From Drosophila miranda (lineage: Eukaryota > Arthropoda > Insecta > Diptera > Drosophilidae): a DNA stretch of 64,000 nt. The stretch spans positions 28,272,001-28,336,000 of the forward strand of contig NC_046675.1 in assembly GCF_003369915.1 (NCBI RefSeq), given 5' to 3'. The notes beneath the pieces were generated by a model. The model ran no database searches. It was not told the DNA's origin and worked only from the letters and a program-made list of their open reading frames with translations. Shown here in pieces: positions 51,837 to 63,900 of this stretch; within the stretch, counting starts at the first letter, position 1, and the number at the start of each line of letters is the position of its first letter. A program made the translations under genes and the position numbers.

Positions 51837-53308
51837 CTAGGTCTTCTCCTCCTTCTCCTTGTTGTACCGCTCGAGCTCCTTGAGGAACTGGGCCTTCGGC
51901 TTCATCACATTGGGTCGCTCGCCACGGCAGTTCGGACAGAACCACTTGCCCTTCGGCTTCAGCACCAGGGACACACACGAGAAGTGGAACCACTCGATGG
52001 GGCACAGGTCGTTGTCGCACAGAATCATTTCGCCAAAAGAGATCTGCAATGAAAACAGTGTAACGTTAGCTGTTTCTCTCTTGGGATGCCACTCCACTCC
52101 ACTTACCTGGTTGCAGACGCAGTAGGTCGGCTCATCCGGATCGATGGTCTCCGGCGGCGGCGTCTCCTCGCGTGCATTCGCTGTTGTGTTCGAAGCGCCC
52201 GCGCCGCGTACCTTGCGTTTCTTCTTCTTGCCCGAATTATTGCCGCCTCCTCCTCCGCCACCACCACCACCACCGGCTCCTCCTCCCGCCCCGCCGCTGA
52301 TCGTGCCACCGGATCCGCTGGCCAGGCTGCCACCCGAAGTTCCCTGCAGGTTCCCCTTGCGCTGACCGGCCCCAGCACTGCCCAGGGAGCCCTTGCGTTC
52401 CCCGTTGCCGCTGCCACTGCCACCGGCCTCGTTGGCCGAGTTCGATTCGTTGCCGCCCATCTCCAGGGAGCTGCCGTTGACCAAGCTCTCGTTGCGGCGC
52501 CGTGAGCGTTTGCTTCCCCCTCTCTGCAAATCACCGCCGCCGCTGGCGCTCAGGTTGCCATTGGAGCCACCACCGTTGCTGACATGGCTGGAGCGCTCTG
52601 AGTTCGGTGTGGAGCCGCCGCCGCCATTGCCCGAAATGATGGCCCCCGGGTTAGTCACCCCCACGACGCCGACGTACACGGGCAGGCCGTACTGATCCTT
52701 CACTGTAAATCCACCGACACTTCCGCCCAGGCCGTTGCCATTCAGACCGCCGCTGCTGCTGCTGCCGGCGCCACCTCCGCCTACCGTGTTCGCCTGGTCC
52801 CGCATCGGGCTCTGTAATCTCTGCAGCTTCGATGCCGGACAGTCGTCCAGCAGCGCGTAGCGGTCGCGCTCCTCCTTCAGGTCGAGGTTCTGCTGGTTCG
52901 TGTCTAGCTGCCGCAGCTTGCCGTCGATCATCTCTTGCATTTGGCCGACAATCTGCATCTTTTCGTCGCCCAGCTCCTGCGCCTGGATGAGGCACTGGTG
53001 CATGCGGTTCATGCTGCGGGACCGCCGGACAGTGTCGGTCGAGTTTTGCAGCGTCAGATACAGGTCATAGTAGTGGTCCACATCGCGAATCAGCCCTGCG
53101 AATGGTGCCAACAGATCGGATCAGTTTACGCTACGTTTGGGAAAGATTTAGGCCGCGAAAACCCACCTCGGTACTGGACATCGATGTCACGGATGCGGGA
53201 GAGCTGCCGCTGCACGTCGTCCGGCAGGTTCTCCACGGAATCAATGTAGTTGTCGACATAGGTGGCCGAATTTATGGCCTCCGACTCGGATGCAATTGGA
53301 TTTATCAT
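51837..53308 (-). CDS. Ing1: ING-family PHD-finger protein, ING1/ING2 type
   Basis: Three coding exons, 53308-53167, 53095-52107 and 52043-51837, encode 445 residues. ING proteins read H3K4me3 and recruit histone acetyltransferase or deacetylase complexes in the nucleus. The N-terminal ING domain (about residues 12-105) contains [16 protein letters not shown] and a Gln/Glu-rich helix. A long middle region is rich in Gly, Ser and Asn with basic clusters (KRSRRR, KKKKRK) that can serve as nuclear localisation signals. The PHD finger (373-416) has the complete C4HC3 set: Cys373, Cys375, Cys386, Cys391, His397, Cys400, Cys413, Cys416, with [16 protein letters not shown] basic C-terminal tail follows. 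The PHD sequence is closest to ING1/2/4/5. The ING1/2 ortholog in D. melanogaster is CG7379. The middle region is longer than in vertebrate ING1/2. Confidence 0.92.
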
Positions 53309-54040
53309 GTTAAGGTTCGATGCGCGTCAGTTCGGCTGCTGTCGCTGCCACATCGAGTGGGTACTGCTGGAGTCTGGTGGAATTGGTGCGCCACAGGGAC
53401 TGGAAAAGATCGGTTGAGTTACTTTCGCTTTACGATTGATGAATCAATTTTCTTTTTATTGCGTTTTTCGTGAAAAGAGGTTTAAGCGTTCGAAGTTTTT
53501 TTTCCGATTTATCAATGTACGGTCAGACACTCGCAAATATACCGTCGCATTTTCAAAATATACCATAAATATACTGACGAATTCGAGTTCTCTTTTAAAT
53601 ATTCCTCATTTTTGATATTCCGTTGAATATTACTATCTATATGGAACATTTAGCCATGCCGTCATAATTTTATACGATTGATAAATAAATTTTCTACAAG
53701 ATTGGATAGTTTTTAATCCTTGCTTTTATTGTATTTATTTAAAAAAAAAGGTTTAAACGAAAAAGTTCAACAAAAAAAAAGTCGCAATGTTGCTGGCATT
53801 TGAAGACGTGATGCGTGTATAGCCCTTTGTACACCCTATTTCGCTAATATTATATGAAGATTAAACGTGATTTATAAAGACCTTTTCTCAAATTGATATT
53901 CTTTAGACATATTCAAGTACATTATTAGTATCTTGTATATATTTATGTCGATCCTGATACCTACTGAGCCTTGGAAGACAAACGTATTCACAATTCTATA
54001 GTATCCATTTGCCCCAGGGTATGTGTGTTTTGAGTCGCCA
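53309..54040. promoter_or_regulatory. Upstream region of Ing1 with a Motif 6 module
   Basis: At 53521-53578 a GGTCAGACACT word (Motif-1-like) is followed by AAATATACCG and related Motif 6 words, an arrangement like that at 49.98-50.09 kb. Ing1 starts 0.2 kb to the left, so this is its likely promoter. The remainder to 54040 is AT-rich and featureless. Confidence 0.55.
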
Positions 54041-54575
54041 CTTGCGACTGTACTTGTGTGCGTGTGCATGTGTGCGTAGGTACATATATATGCATATTCG
54101 TCGATAGTATCGGATCGGTGCTTTGCAGCACTGAAAGTGTGACTATACCCAAGTTGTTCCTCTGTTTTAATAAAAGGGGCTTAAATGGGTTAAGTTTATT
54201 TTTCATCGTGGCACGGTGCGGCCAAAATGTTTGGCCATACTAAAAACGAAAATATGAAGTCCTTTTGCGGATATTCTTGCACGGTCACTCTTTAAATTGA
54301 ACTCGACCTTGCGACTGTACTTGTGTGCGTGTGTATGTGTGCGTAGGTACATATATATGCATATTCGTCGATAGTATCGGATCGGTGCTTTGCAGCACTG
54401 AAAGTGTGACCATACCCAAGTTGTTCCTCTGTTTTAATAAAAGGGGCTTAAATGGGTTAAGTTTATTTTTCATCGTGGCACGGAGCGGCCAAAATGTTTG
54501 GCCATACTAAAAACGAAAATATCAAGTGCTTTTGCGGCTATTCTGGCACGGTCACTCTTTAAATTGAACTCGACC
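54041..54575 (+). repeat. Jupiter: 267-bp tandem duplication, two copies
   Basis: Copy A is 54041-54307 and copy B is 54308-54575. Reading them side by side I count seven substitutions and no indel, about 2.6 percent divergence. Both contain CTTGCGACTG at the start, a GTCGATAGTATCGG word, a GCCAAAATGTTTGGC palindrome and CGGTCACTCTTT, a Motif-1-like element, near the end. The duplication lies immediately upstream of the Jupiter first exon, so both copies probably carry core-promoter sequence. Confidence 0.92.
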
Positions 54576-54731
54576 ACGAACGTGCCCGCGACGCTCTTAG
54601 AATTTTCCTTTGTGTGCATTTCTAGTTGCATTTACTTGTGTGTTTAGATTAAATCGTGTTCGTTCGTGACTATAAATTTGACGATACTTGAAGAGCAAGA
54701 CCAACAGATTAGATCAACCAAAAGCAGCAAG

Positions 54732-54775
54732 ATGATCTCCAATTACGATATCACCGACAGCAAGTCCAGTAGCAA
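54732..54775 (+). CDS. Jupiter: First coding exon of Jupiter (microtubule-associated protein), partial gene
   Basis: ATG at 54732 opens 14 codons, MISNYDITDSKSSS, and the exon ends in phase 2 at 54775 before GTAAGT. As I recall, this peptide is the N-terminus of Drosophila Jupiter, a small microtubule-binding protein related to vertebrate HN1/JPT1, joined there to a VLRPPGGGSSDIFG segment. The rest of the gene should lie beyond position 64000, since no such segment is seen in the window. The 5' leader (about 54580-54731) follows the 267-bp tandem duplication. The identification rests on a short peptide recalled from memory. Confidence 0.6.
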
Positions 54776-57624
54776 GTAAGTGTGTTCAAGGGACAAAATT
54801 TGCCGGCATTTTTAAACGCTACGGGTGTGTGCGTGAGTGTTCGTTTGGTAATGTAGGCGTTGGGCGCACACATTCAAACAATTGTCTGGTATTGGTATTG
54901 GTGGTTCTTTCGTAAATTTGCAATAAAACGTTTTATCGCCTTTATTTTTTGCACTCTTTCGGTTTCTTTTGGCATTGTGGCTTCCCCACCCCATTAACTC
55001 TTATTCCGGCATTTCCGTTCCGAATCTCTGTTATGCTTTCGATTCATATTTCTCTGGTGTTCCATTTACCGCTATATTGATATTTCGCTGGCGTTTTTTC
55101 CGCTTTCGACGCTGCGGATAACTGTTAAAATTGAATCGGGGTACAAAGTAATTGTTGTGGACGCGTTTCCTGGAGTCCTCCGCCGCCTGGAAACGCCCTT
55201 AACAACCAATATTTGATATACGCCCGCCGTCAGCCATCAATGCACCAGGATGGGGGGATCCAGCTGCAGCCGGAATTCAATATTCTTACCATTTTGAGCG
55301 ACATTAGTACAGTGGTGGTTCTAGCTAAGTGCACACCCCACACACACACACATGTAACTGTCGGTCGGGGCAAGGCCAGACCAGCCAGTGTGCCAGTTTC
55401 CAGTTACCCTACCCCTCCCTTCCCTTCGCTTTACGACCATCATGCAGTGGACATCTGTCCGTCCCTCTCCATCTATCTCTTTGTGTGTTTTTGTACCGTT
55501 TGATATAATTTATAACACAGTAAAGGCTCTCTTGATCGGACAGTGCTTTGGAGTACCCGAAACTACTAGAACTATTGTCTGTCCGCCCAACCGAGGTGGA
55601 AAATCTCTTTCCGCGGATCTTCCTTCATTATGCCTCCCGTCTGTACGGAGTGCACTGGAACATTCTTCAGTGTCTGCTCCAATGGGACCTCCACTGTAAT
55701 TATTTGCGATCCAAATGGCGCTGCCTTTTGTTTTTCGGAAACACTTCGTATAAGACGGTCTATAAGTGGCACCAGCAGCACTCCTGAGTCATGCTGGAAC
55801 TATTCTTCTGCAGCTGCTTGGTTTCGCACTTGATTATTACCACCATCATCATCATTATTATTATTATTGCTGCTGCTTTTTCGATGGCGGCCGATGAGTA
55901 ATTGCAGGTCCTACGTGCGCTGGTTGGGGGGGTTTCTTGTACAGTGGCGGGCTGCGATTGTGTGTCCACTGGCGCGCTCTCTCTCCCGGACTGCAGCGAC
56001 GGCCCCAAATCGTATAATTACCGTGCATATATCCATGTTCGGCTATGTTCGGGGCGATGGGGATACGTTTTAGCCATAATGTCGTCACGTGCCGCACTCT
56101 CTAGGTGTTGTTTCTGCCTCTACAATATATGCTATATTTAACAAGTCACGCGATCTGAGTGCAGCGGAGTTTGAGGCTGGCGCTGACGCTGAGAGGCAAG
56201 TGCATTGAACTCTGGACACATTGCATGTTCGTTCGGTTTTTCTGTTTCTGTTTTCTGCTTCTCGTTGTTGGCCATAAAACTAAATGTCGATTTTGATTGC
56301 CTTAGCCTGGCCTGAATTGCTATGTGGCTATGGGGATGGGTTTTGGTCTGGGCCTAGCCTTTTAGTACGACTCAATGGATGGATCTAATTCCACGCCGAT
56401 GCATGGTAGAACCTCTGGAGAAAGCCGCGAATGCAGGCGGCGGCGGGCAGGCCGCACCCAAAATGCAGACAGACGACGAGCCCATATTAATCCGTTGCTG
56501 CTACTCGCCATAGACCGACAGAGAGATGGAGGGCCAGAACAGGAGAAGGAGGAGGAGTTGACGGTTGACGGTTGACGCATGCAGCCCACACGATAAGCAA
56601 CCCCCCGACCGACCGACGGTACACCGATACACAGAGGCCATAGTAGGACACACTATCTGTCATATGTGTCGCTCCTCCTCCTCCTCCAGATGTCAGGTCA
56701 AATGCATTCCAGGCCTGGATGCAAGGGTGGGCCGTGTCCCTGTTTTCCCCGAGTCTCCCTGGTGGATAAATTGTCTTTTTTGTGAGTGTGTGTGTTTAAA
56801 TTAGGGAAGCCCTAAGAGAGTCACGTTTCCTGGATGGATGGATGGATCTATCCGCCAGTGAGTCATACCCCAAGGCAGCGACCGACCGACCGACCGATTG
56901 ATGAATGATTAATGAGTGCATTTGGAACGGTGTAAAAGGAAGGAAAGGGAAGGGATTTTGGGTTTTTAAAAGGGATTTCGAATGAATTTATATTCATTTT
57001 GTTAGATAATTGCTTTGACTTTATTTTAACTTTTGTGTGCCCTTTGCGAGAATGGGGGGGAGTGGGGAGTATGACTAAGGTGCCTCTCTGCTCTTTCCCC
57101 CGTCCCTCTGCAGGTAAGTTTCCGGCTTACCTTCTCGATTACTCGATTGCCTAATTGGGAACAAGAGCTCCACTACGTCAATGCCTCCCCATGGTCTGGC
57201 CTGTGGATTGGCTGTGGCCGTATAAGCAAATCTCAAGGCTGTCTCAAAGCGAGCAAATGCAAAACGCTTCGCTAAGCAGCGAGTATTCGAGTATCTTTGG
57301 GTGTAAGCGCCGAAATCGAATGCCCCATTGAGTGACAATTTTGGTAATATTTTCACTATAATTGGACACGCAACAGATACGGCAGATACGCAGAGATACG
57401 CCGAGACACTGAGATACTCACTTTCGGTAATTGTTAAATTGTACATTTTTTAGCGGCTCCCCGGCTCTGACTCGGACTCGGACCATTTGTGTCGCCTTAT
57501 AAGGCAGCCCCCTGCCTGTTTGATTACGCGTTTCGCGCTGTGGCTGTGGCTGGGGCTCGTTTTTGCATACTCGTACTCATACTCAGTTTTCCTCCCATTT
57601 GTAGAACAATTTTTACACAGTTCG

Positions 57625-57650
57625 CCCCCCCCCCCCCCCCCCCCCCCCCC
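57625..57650 (+). repeat. 26-base C homopolymer
   Basis: Uninterrupted C run flanked by TTCG and ACTTG. Like the 48-base G run, the exact length may be unreliable. Confidence 0.95.
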
Positions 57651-60600
57651 ACTTGCCCCCCACTCGATCGGATCAGATCTGCGCCTCTGGCTCTGGGCTC
57701 TCGGATCTGCTGTTGCCGGCTGCATGGGCGATTACCATTATGGTCTATTGCCACACGCCCACCCTCTCTCTGCTGTTGATGCTGCTGCTGCTGCGGATTT
57801 ATGGTGGAAGCCTTGGCTCTGCGACTCGGAGAGATCCCTGAACTCTGGGCGTAAATTGCTGACTCACAGCCAGAGCACGAGAGCTGATGGAAAACTGATT
57901 TTCCCTCCTGCCTCCTGCCTCTTGCCTCCTCCTTCTTCTTTGTTCGCGAATCGCGCACAAGCAGCTGGCTCTCCATCTCTCGAGCTCTCCTCCAGGCCTC
58001 CGCACAGCTCCGCAGGCGGGTTAAATGGATTGCTCCCACTGATTCAGCCATATTTTATATACTCATGTATGTACACATATTTGCATTGATTGGGAGAGGA
58101 GTCATGGGGGGGACAGAGGGACGTATGGACGTAGGGACGTAGGCCTCCATTATCCATATCCATATCCATAATCATCTTACAGGCTTGACACGTTCTCCGG
58201 CTCTCTTTTCTTTGTGGGATTCGCACTGGGCCCGAACAGGGCGTGTCCCTCTTTGGCTCTGTTCCTTTGTGTTCTGTCTCCACATGACAATGCACTCGAA
58301 ACTCGACTCGACTCGGTGCCGTGAATCACTGATGAGTGTCGCCTCCGTCGCCGCTGTCGCCGTCGCCTCATCCTGTAGTTAGGCCAGGCCTACGATTAGC
58401 GCGCTACCTGAATTGCGAATTGCCCTTACCGCCCCTCCCCACGGCCCACGCCCCACCTAATCCCAGACGCCGGTAGTCTGACTTTTGGACCTTGAAACCA
58501 GGCCTCAGCCCCCCCAGGGCCCAGATCCCAGACGAGCACCCCCCCCATTTTGGCGGTGGTGGGTAATTTCCAAGGACAGGTCTGTCTGGATGGCATTGCA
58601 GGGGTTGCTGCATTTGGAAGTGCACTGCCTGGAGCGGATCTGGAGCAGGAGCCGGGATTTGTTTGCGAAAGTGAAAGCCCTTCAGGGGTTTCTCTGCAGC
58701 TGCAACCACCACCAACAGAACAGAAGGACCTCCTTCCGAGGGTGGATTTTGAGCCTGCATTGCAATTCCCCGCAGAATTTTGCGCAGAAATTAAATCAAT
58801 TTGAGGATTTGGCATGTGCTCGTCGTGGGGGGGGTTTTGTTTTGTTTTTTTGAAGGGGGGAGGCAGACTCTGGAACTCTCTAGAGGCACTTGTCCTGGCG
58901 ATGCAGCGGATCCATCGGATCGTGTGAAGAATCAAAGCTGGAGGCTATTATTAGGGCCTCTTCTGAGTCTCTGAATAATTTAAGCTTCTTTTGTATGATT
59001 TATTTTACGATTGCTCTCCATTTTGGTCACTCGAATATAGAATTTATGTATAATAACCCAGATATCTCCAGACAAAGAACACACCCAGAGATCGGAGATA
59101 CATCTGGAGTCTGGGTCTGAATTAATTTACGCTTTAATTAGTGGATCATTCCATTCCATTCCCCCCCATTCCATGATAAGTTCTTTCCGAATTGCATAGC
59201 GAAATGAAAAAAGATCTGAAAGAAACTGGAAACTGGAAATGCGATCCATCGGCCAGCGAGGAGTCAATGGCCACAATCTGGGTTACTCTCGATGCAAATT
59301 GTCTGGGTTTCGGCAACGCCCACCCGCATTCCCCCTCTGGAACAAGGTTCCCATTGAAATGCGATAATAAGCGAGTACATTCCGGGAATTGGATGCCATT
59401 TACCATATTCCATCTCTATCTTTTATTTGGTATTTATTTATTTATTATAATATTTTGCATATTCGAAAAAGTAAACATCAAAGCGGAACCTTAAAGAGCT
59501 CTTCTGGGGAGACTTCTGCTAGAATAAATAACTGCTAGAAAGTTTGCTCAGAATTCTGGTCTTTATCGGATTTGACAGTCTTCAGAGTGCACAAATCGGT
59601 GCTGTTCCATGTTATTAAAGTCTGAAATATCATAAATATTATTCATACGATAGTCTGTGGTTCGTGGAATGGGGCTTGGATCTGGCTGCTGGCCAGCTGG
59701 AACAGCTGCACTAAGTTTAAGCCAAGTCCATTGACTGAGACTACCTGCTCGACGATGACGCTCATGATGACAAGAGAAGTTTGCGACTTGCCCCAAAAGT
59801 TCGTTCACTCTTGACACTGAAACGGAAGGGAGATCGGATCGCAGAAGCGAAGAGAAGCGGCGGAGATTCAGAGACAGACGACAACTCATCCTCTCATGTC
59901 CACCTTTGTGCTCCGTCATGTTTATCAACAGGTTCTGGTGTTCCTCCCTGGAGAATGCCTTCCTCTCCATCTCACTCACAATCGCAATCCCAATTCCCAA
60001 TCCCAGGAAAGGGATCCATCCGCCCAGGGGAGGATCCGCTAAAGAAAAGGCGACTGGGTCGACGTCTCGACTGCCGTTGGAGGCTTCTGCTGACGCTGAA
60101 GCACACTTCTGTCCAGAAACAGGTTTCCTCTTCCATCCCATCCCACTCTTCGACGCTTTCTTCCGTTCCGCCCAGCTCCTCCTCTCAGTTGCTCAGGAGA
60201 ATTCTGCGAGAAACCAAACCGGCTACAGCAGGTGCCCCTTACTCTCCTTCCTCCTCCCTCCAGCCTCTCTCTTCTTTAACGGAAATTAATTCCATTCCTG
60301 TAATAATTTTCCATCTGAGAATTGGTGGAAATTGAACAACAATGCGGGCGGCATTTATGTGATTTGAAATAGATATCCATTATCAAAGCCCCCGAGCCGA
60401 GCATTCTTAAGCCTTTGTTTGGAACCCCTATCTCCTATAAGCGGATGAAACGAATGAAGCGGGGACTCTCCCTCTCTCTCTCTATCTCTTTCTCTCTGTT
60501 TGATTTGCTATTATCGTTGTTCCGTTCTCCGTCTCGGAATGGGAATGGGAACGGAATGGTCGCAAACACACACTCAAAACGCGGATGCAAACACCACTGT

Positions 60601-60923
60601 GGCGGCGGCTGTCCATAAAGATAACAATATTTCTGATTTCAGATGCCGCCTAAATAAATACACACAGAATGCAGGCAGAAGGTTAAAGGTCGAATTCGAA
60701 GCGACCAGAAGAGAGATAAGGGGAAGCCAATTTCTTGAGAGTAGAAGATTTATCAGAGAGCGGAGTGCGACAAGAGGCACTTATAGCAGGCAAAAAATGG
60801 TTTCCAAGAATCCGAAATTATCTATAAATACAGCAATTTTCATCCTGATCGTGTATACATAGAACTACTTACCAGTGTTGATAGAAATAATAGTCGTAAA
60901 ACGCGATTGCCTCAGCGCACCAT

Positions 60924-60933
60924 GGCGCCATCT
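60924..60933 (-). promoter_or_regulatory. Candidate dCTCF insulator site
   Basis: GGCGCCATCT is the reverse complement of AGATGGCGCC, which matches the Drosophila CTCF core (AGRKGGCGC). It sits in a short conserved-looking patch that also carries GGCAACACTG (61021-61030). No gene starts here, so an insulator or loop anchor inside the Jupiter intron is plausible. Confidence 0.4.
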
Positions 60934-63900
60934 ATTACAGTGTTTGTGAACCGCGATGGAAAAACTATGCACCAGCGACATCTTCCGAGTCGAGTTGGCT
61001 GCACCAATTTCTGCTTGTCTGGCAACACTGTTTTGTTTGCTACTAGTTCAAAGAAACTTCGCTAGTTGGCGCTTAGGTGCCTTTTGGTATTATCAAAAAG
61101 ATACATTTGAATTCCATGAATGTTGTTTTGGCATCTCTTTCTGGTTTATTTGGAAGAACTGATGGCCGGCCGGCTGTCGCTGCCCACCAATTTATGTGCA
61201 ATTGGGGAATATCGTTGCCAAAAAGATTGATCCATCGATAAGCTCCAGGTGGCGTGAATTTGATTGATTGATTGATTGATGGATGAGTGTGGAAATGATT
61301 GACTGCCCAGAGAATTGCATTTGCATTTTTGATGGCCGTTTAGCGGATAAGGAATGTCGTGTCTCTGCTGCTGGTGTCCCACTTGGAAATGGGACTCCAT
61401 TTGGACTCTAGATTCGATCCCAAATGATTTGGAGTGAAAGCTATCTTCGGCTGATATCCTTAAGATTGTTTTAAGACTTAAATATTGTATGGGTATATTC
61501 ATTAGTATATTATGATCTAACATTAACCTTCCCCGCTCTTCATCTCCATCTCCGTTCCCCATTTATCTTTGTTTGAGAGCCGGAGCCAGAAGTGGCATGT
61601 TGCGCCTCACAGTTCGTGCCTCTGTTGCACTGGTGGCTGCGGTTGTGTCTATGGCATTATCCACTAATCTGCACACTGAAATCGGCGTAAATAATTACCA
61701 TCGTTTGAGCGCGCGGGCTCCGTCTTTGAGCGAGCATTTCTTTCCACAGCGAAAATGATTCGCATCTAAAGAAACAGAAGAGGAAGAAGAAGAAGTTGCA
61801 GCAGAACGAAAGAAAAGAAAAGAAACGGGAATTCCTAATTTAATAGTAATCATAATGAATGGAATGCATTTGAGGCTGAGCTCCTCTTCCAGCTCCTCTT
61901 CCCAGGCTACAGATTCTGGGCCAACCATCCATAAAATGGAGCAAACTTTGGGGGAGAGAGAGAAGCTTAGAGCCAGCCTCCCCTCTATATATCATCTAGC
62001 GTTAATGTTCCGTTGGCATGCCGCAAGATTTGACGCACAGATGAAGATCAGTCTGAAGATTGGGATTTGAGAAGGAGACGACGACGACGTCGCTGCATGC
62101 CACACATCATCATCATCATCATCATCCATGATCTTATGAGCAGAACGATGCGTAGTAGAGGCAACCGTCGCGCAAAGCATTTTATATAACATTTGATTTG
62201 GTTTCCAAGAATTTCAATTAGCTGGGAAATGGGCAATGGATGCACACAGCAACACAGCGACACAGCCACAACTCATTCATCTGCTCCGCTGGGATTATCT
62301 AAGATCTGCTTTCCAGCTTAGAGGAAAGCATATATTTTCCCCACCATTCGACTAGCATTCGGCTTTGCTCTTGGCTTTGCTCTTGGATCTTGGTCTAAGC
62401 CCCAGCGACAGCTGCTGCATCGCCTTCCCCTTGGCTGCACGTACGAGTACCCCCACCCCCCCACAAACGTGAAAAGTGCTGACACACACAGTCGACACTC
62501 CATGTTGCATGCTGCATGCGCCCCTCCCAGTTTGACGGCTTCTTAAATTGTGTTAACTCTTTGGTCGGAAATATTAGTCAACGACGACGACAACAAATTG
62601 AGTTTCCCAGAAGAAACAGCCCAAAAACTCTCGGACATTGGCTCTGAGAAGATCAGGAAAACGATTGGGAGCCGCTTAGAGCTGCTTAGAGGTATCCCCT
62701 TGGTCGAAAGATCGATTCTTGGTTTGGTTTTTAATTAACCAAAGAGTGTAACAAATCAAATTTCAGCTCCAAGCTCTGCCTTTCACTTGATAAACAAATA
62801 ATAATTCAGCTGTGCTTTTGTGCCTCTCTGCCACTCTGCCACTCGTTGCGCTCAATGGGTTTATGTGCAAACTTTTCACTTCACAGATCGGCTAAAGGGG
62901 AGAGAAACTGTGGCTGAAACAAAAACCAAAACCAAAGCCAAATTCGAAGTCGAAGCCGAAACCGATCAAAGCCCAAATTGATACCCAATTTTGGCTCTCG
63001 ACTTTGGGCTAATGGCTAAGCAAACACCCAACGAGAGTCCGGACCCCGGAGTCTGAATCACGCACTGCACTTGACCATTATCGGCCGATCCAAGAGGAGG
63101 AGGTGGAGGAGGAGGCAGGAGGTGGTGAGGAGTTGGAGTTGCATTCCACATTGAATGCACCGCAGACATGCGATCATCGGGGGAATAGTTGCCCGTCCAT
63201 TGGCTCCTTCTTTCCATCCATTGTTGATACACATTTGAATATACATCTCTCGCATACCCCCTTCTCCTTCTGTTAATCATAACTGCCTGTAATTCCCATC
63301 ATTGATGGGAATCTACTAGCTGGAATCCCATTTTGGAATTGTTTTGGGGACAGAGACATGTGTTCGATTGCAACCCACGCGAATCCATCGAATTCTATAA
63401 AGAGATGTTGCCCCGCAAAGCCATCAAAATCATCTCCTCCCCTGCCCTGCCCGACACAATTGTTTTAATTCCGTTTTAATTGTTTGTTTATTTGTTGATT
63501 TAATGTTGATTCCATTTAATTGAATTGAAAACTGTTCTGAAGACCTTGCCTTGCCTTCGACCTCTTTTCTCTCTCTCCCTCTCTCTCTCTTTCGCTCTTC
63601 ATTTCCCACGTAATTTGGAAAAGTTTGTGCAGTTTTTCGCTGTTTGTACGCTGAAAAATGTCAAGGAAAATGCTGCACTGCACTGCAGTGCCAGTGGCAT
63701 GAGGGCGTGGCTGAAGAAGGGCAAAGAGGGAGTAGCGGAGGAGGAGAAACTTTTGGTTTCAATCGATTACACGATAACTAACAAAGTTCTAGGCAATCGA
63801 TTAGCATTCTTGCTGAAGAAATTTGTGAAAGGGGAAGGAAGGGGGTGAAAGGGTGGAGACCCTGTGGCATGCCCTGGTCAAGTGGTCGTCTGCTGCTCTC

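Noticed and set aside
57487..58089. A 200-codon plus-strand frame around the C run
   Set aside because: It is kept open by poly-Pro from the C homopolymer and has no splice or start context.
60956..61162. A 68-codon frame beginning MEKLCTSDIF with a hydrophobic middle
   Set aside because: It overlaps the CTCF-like patch, the composition after the middle is random-looking, and there is no second exon or promoter evidence.
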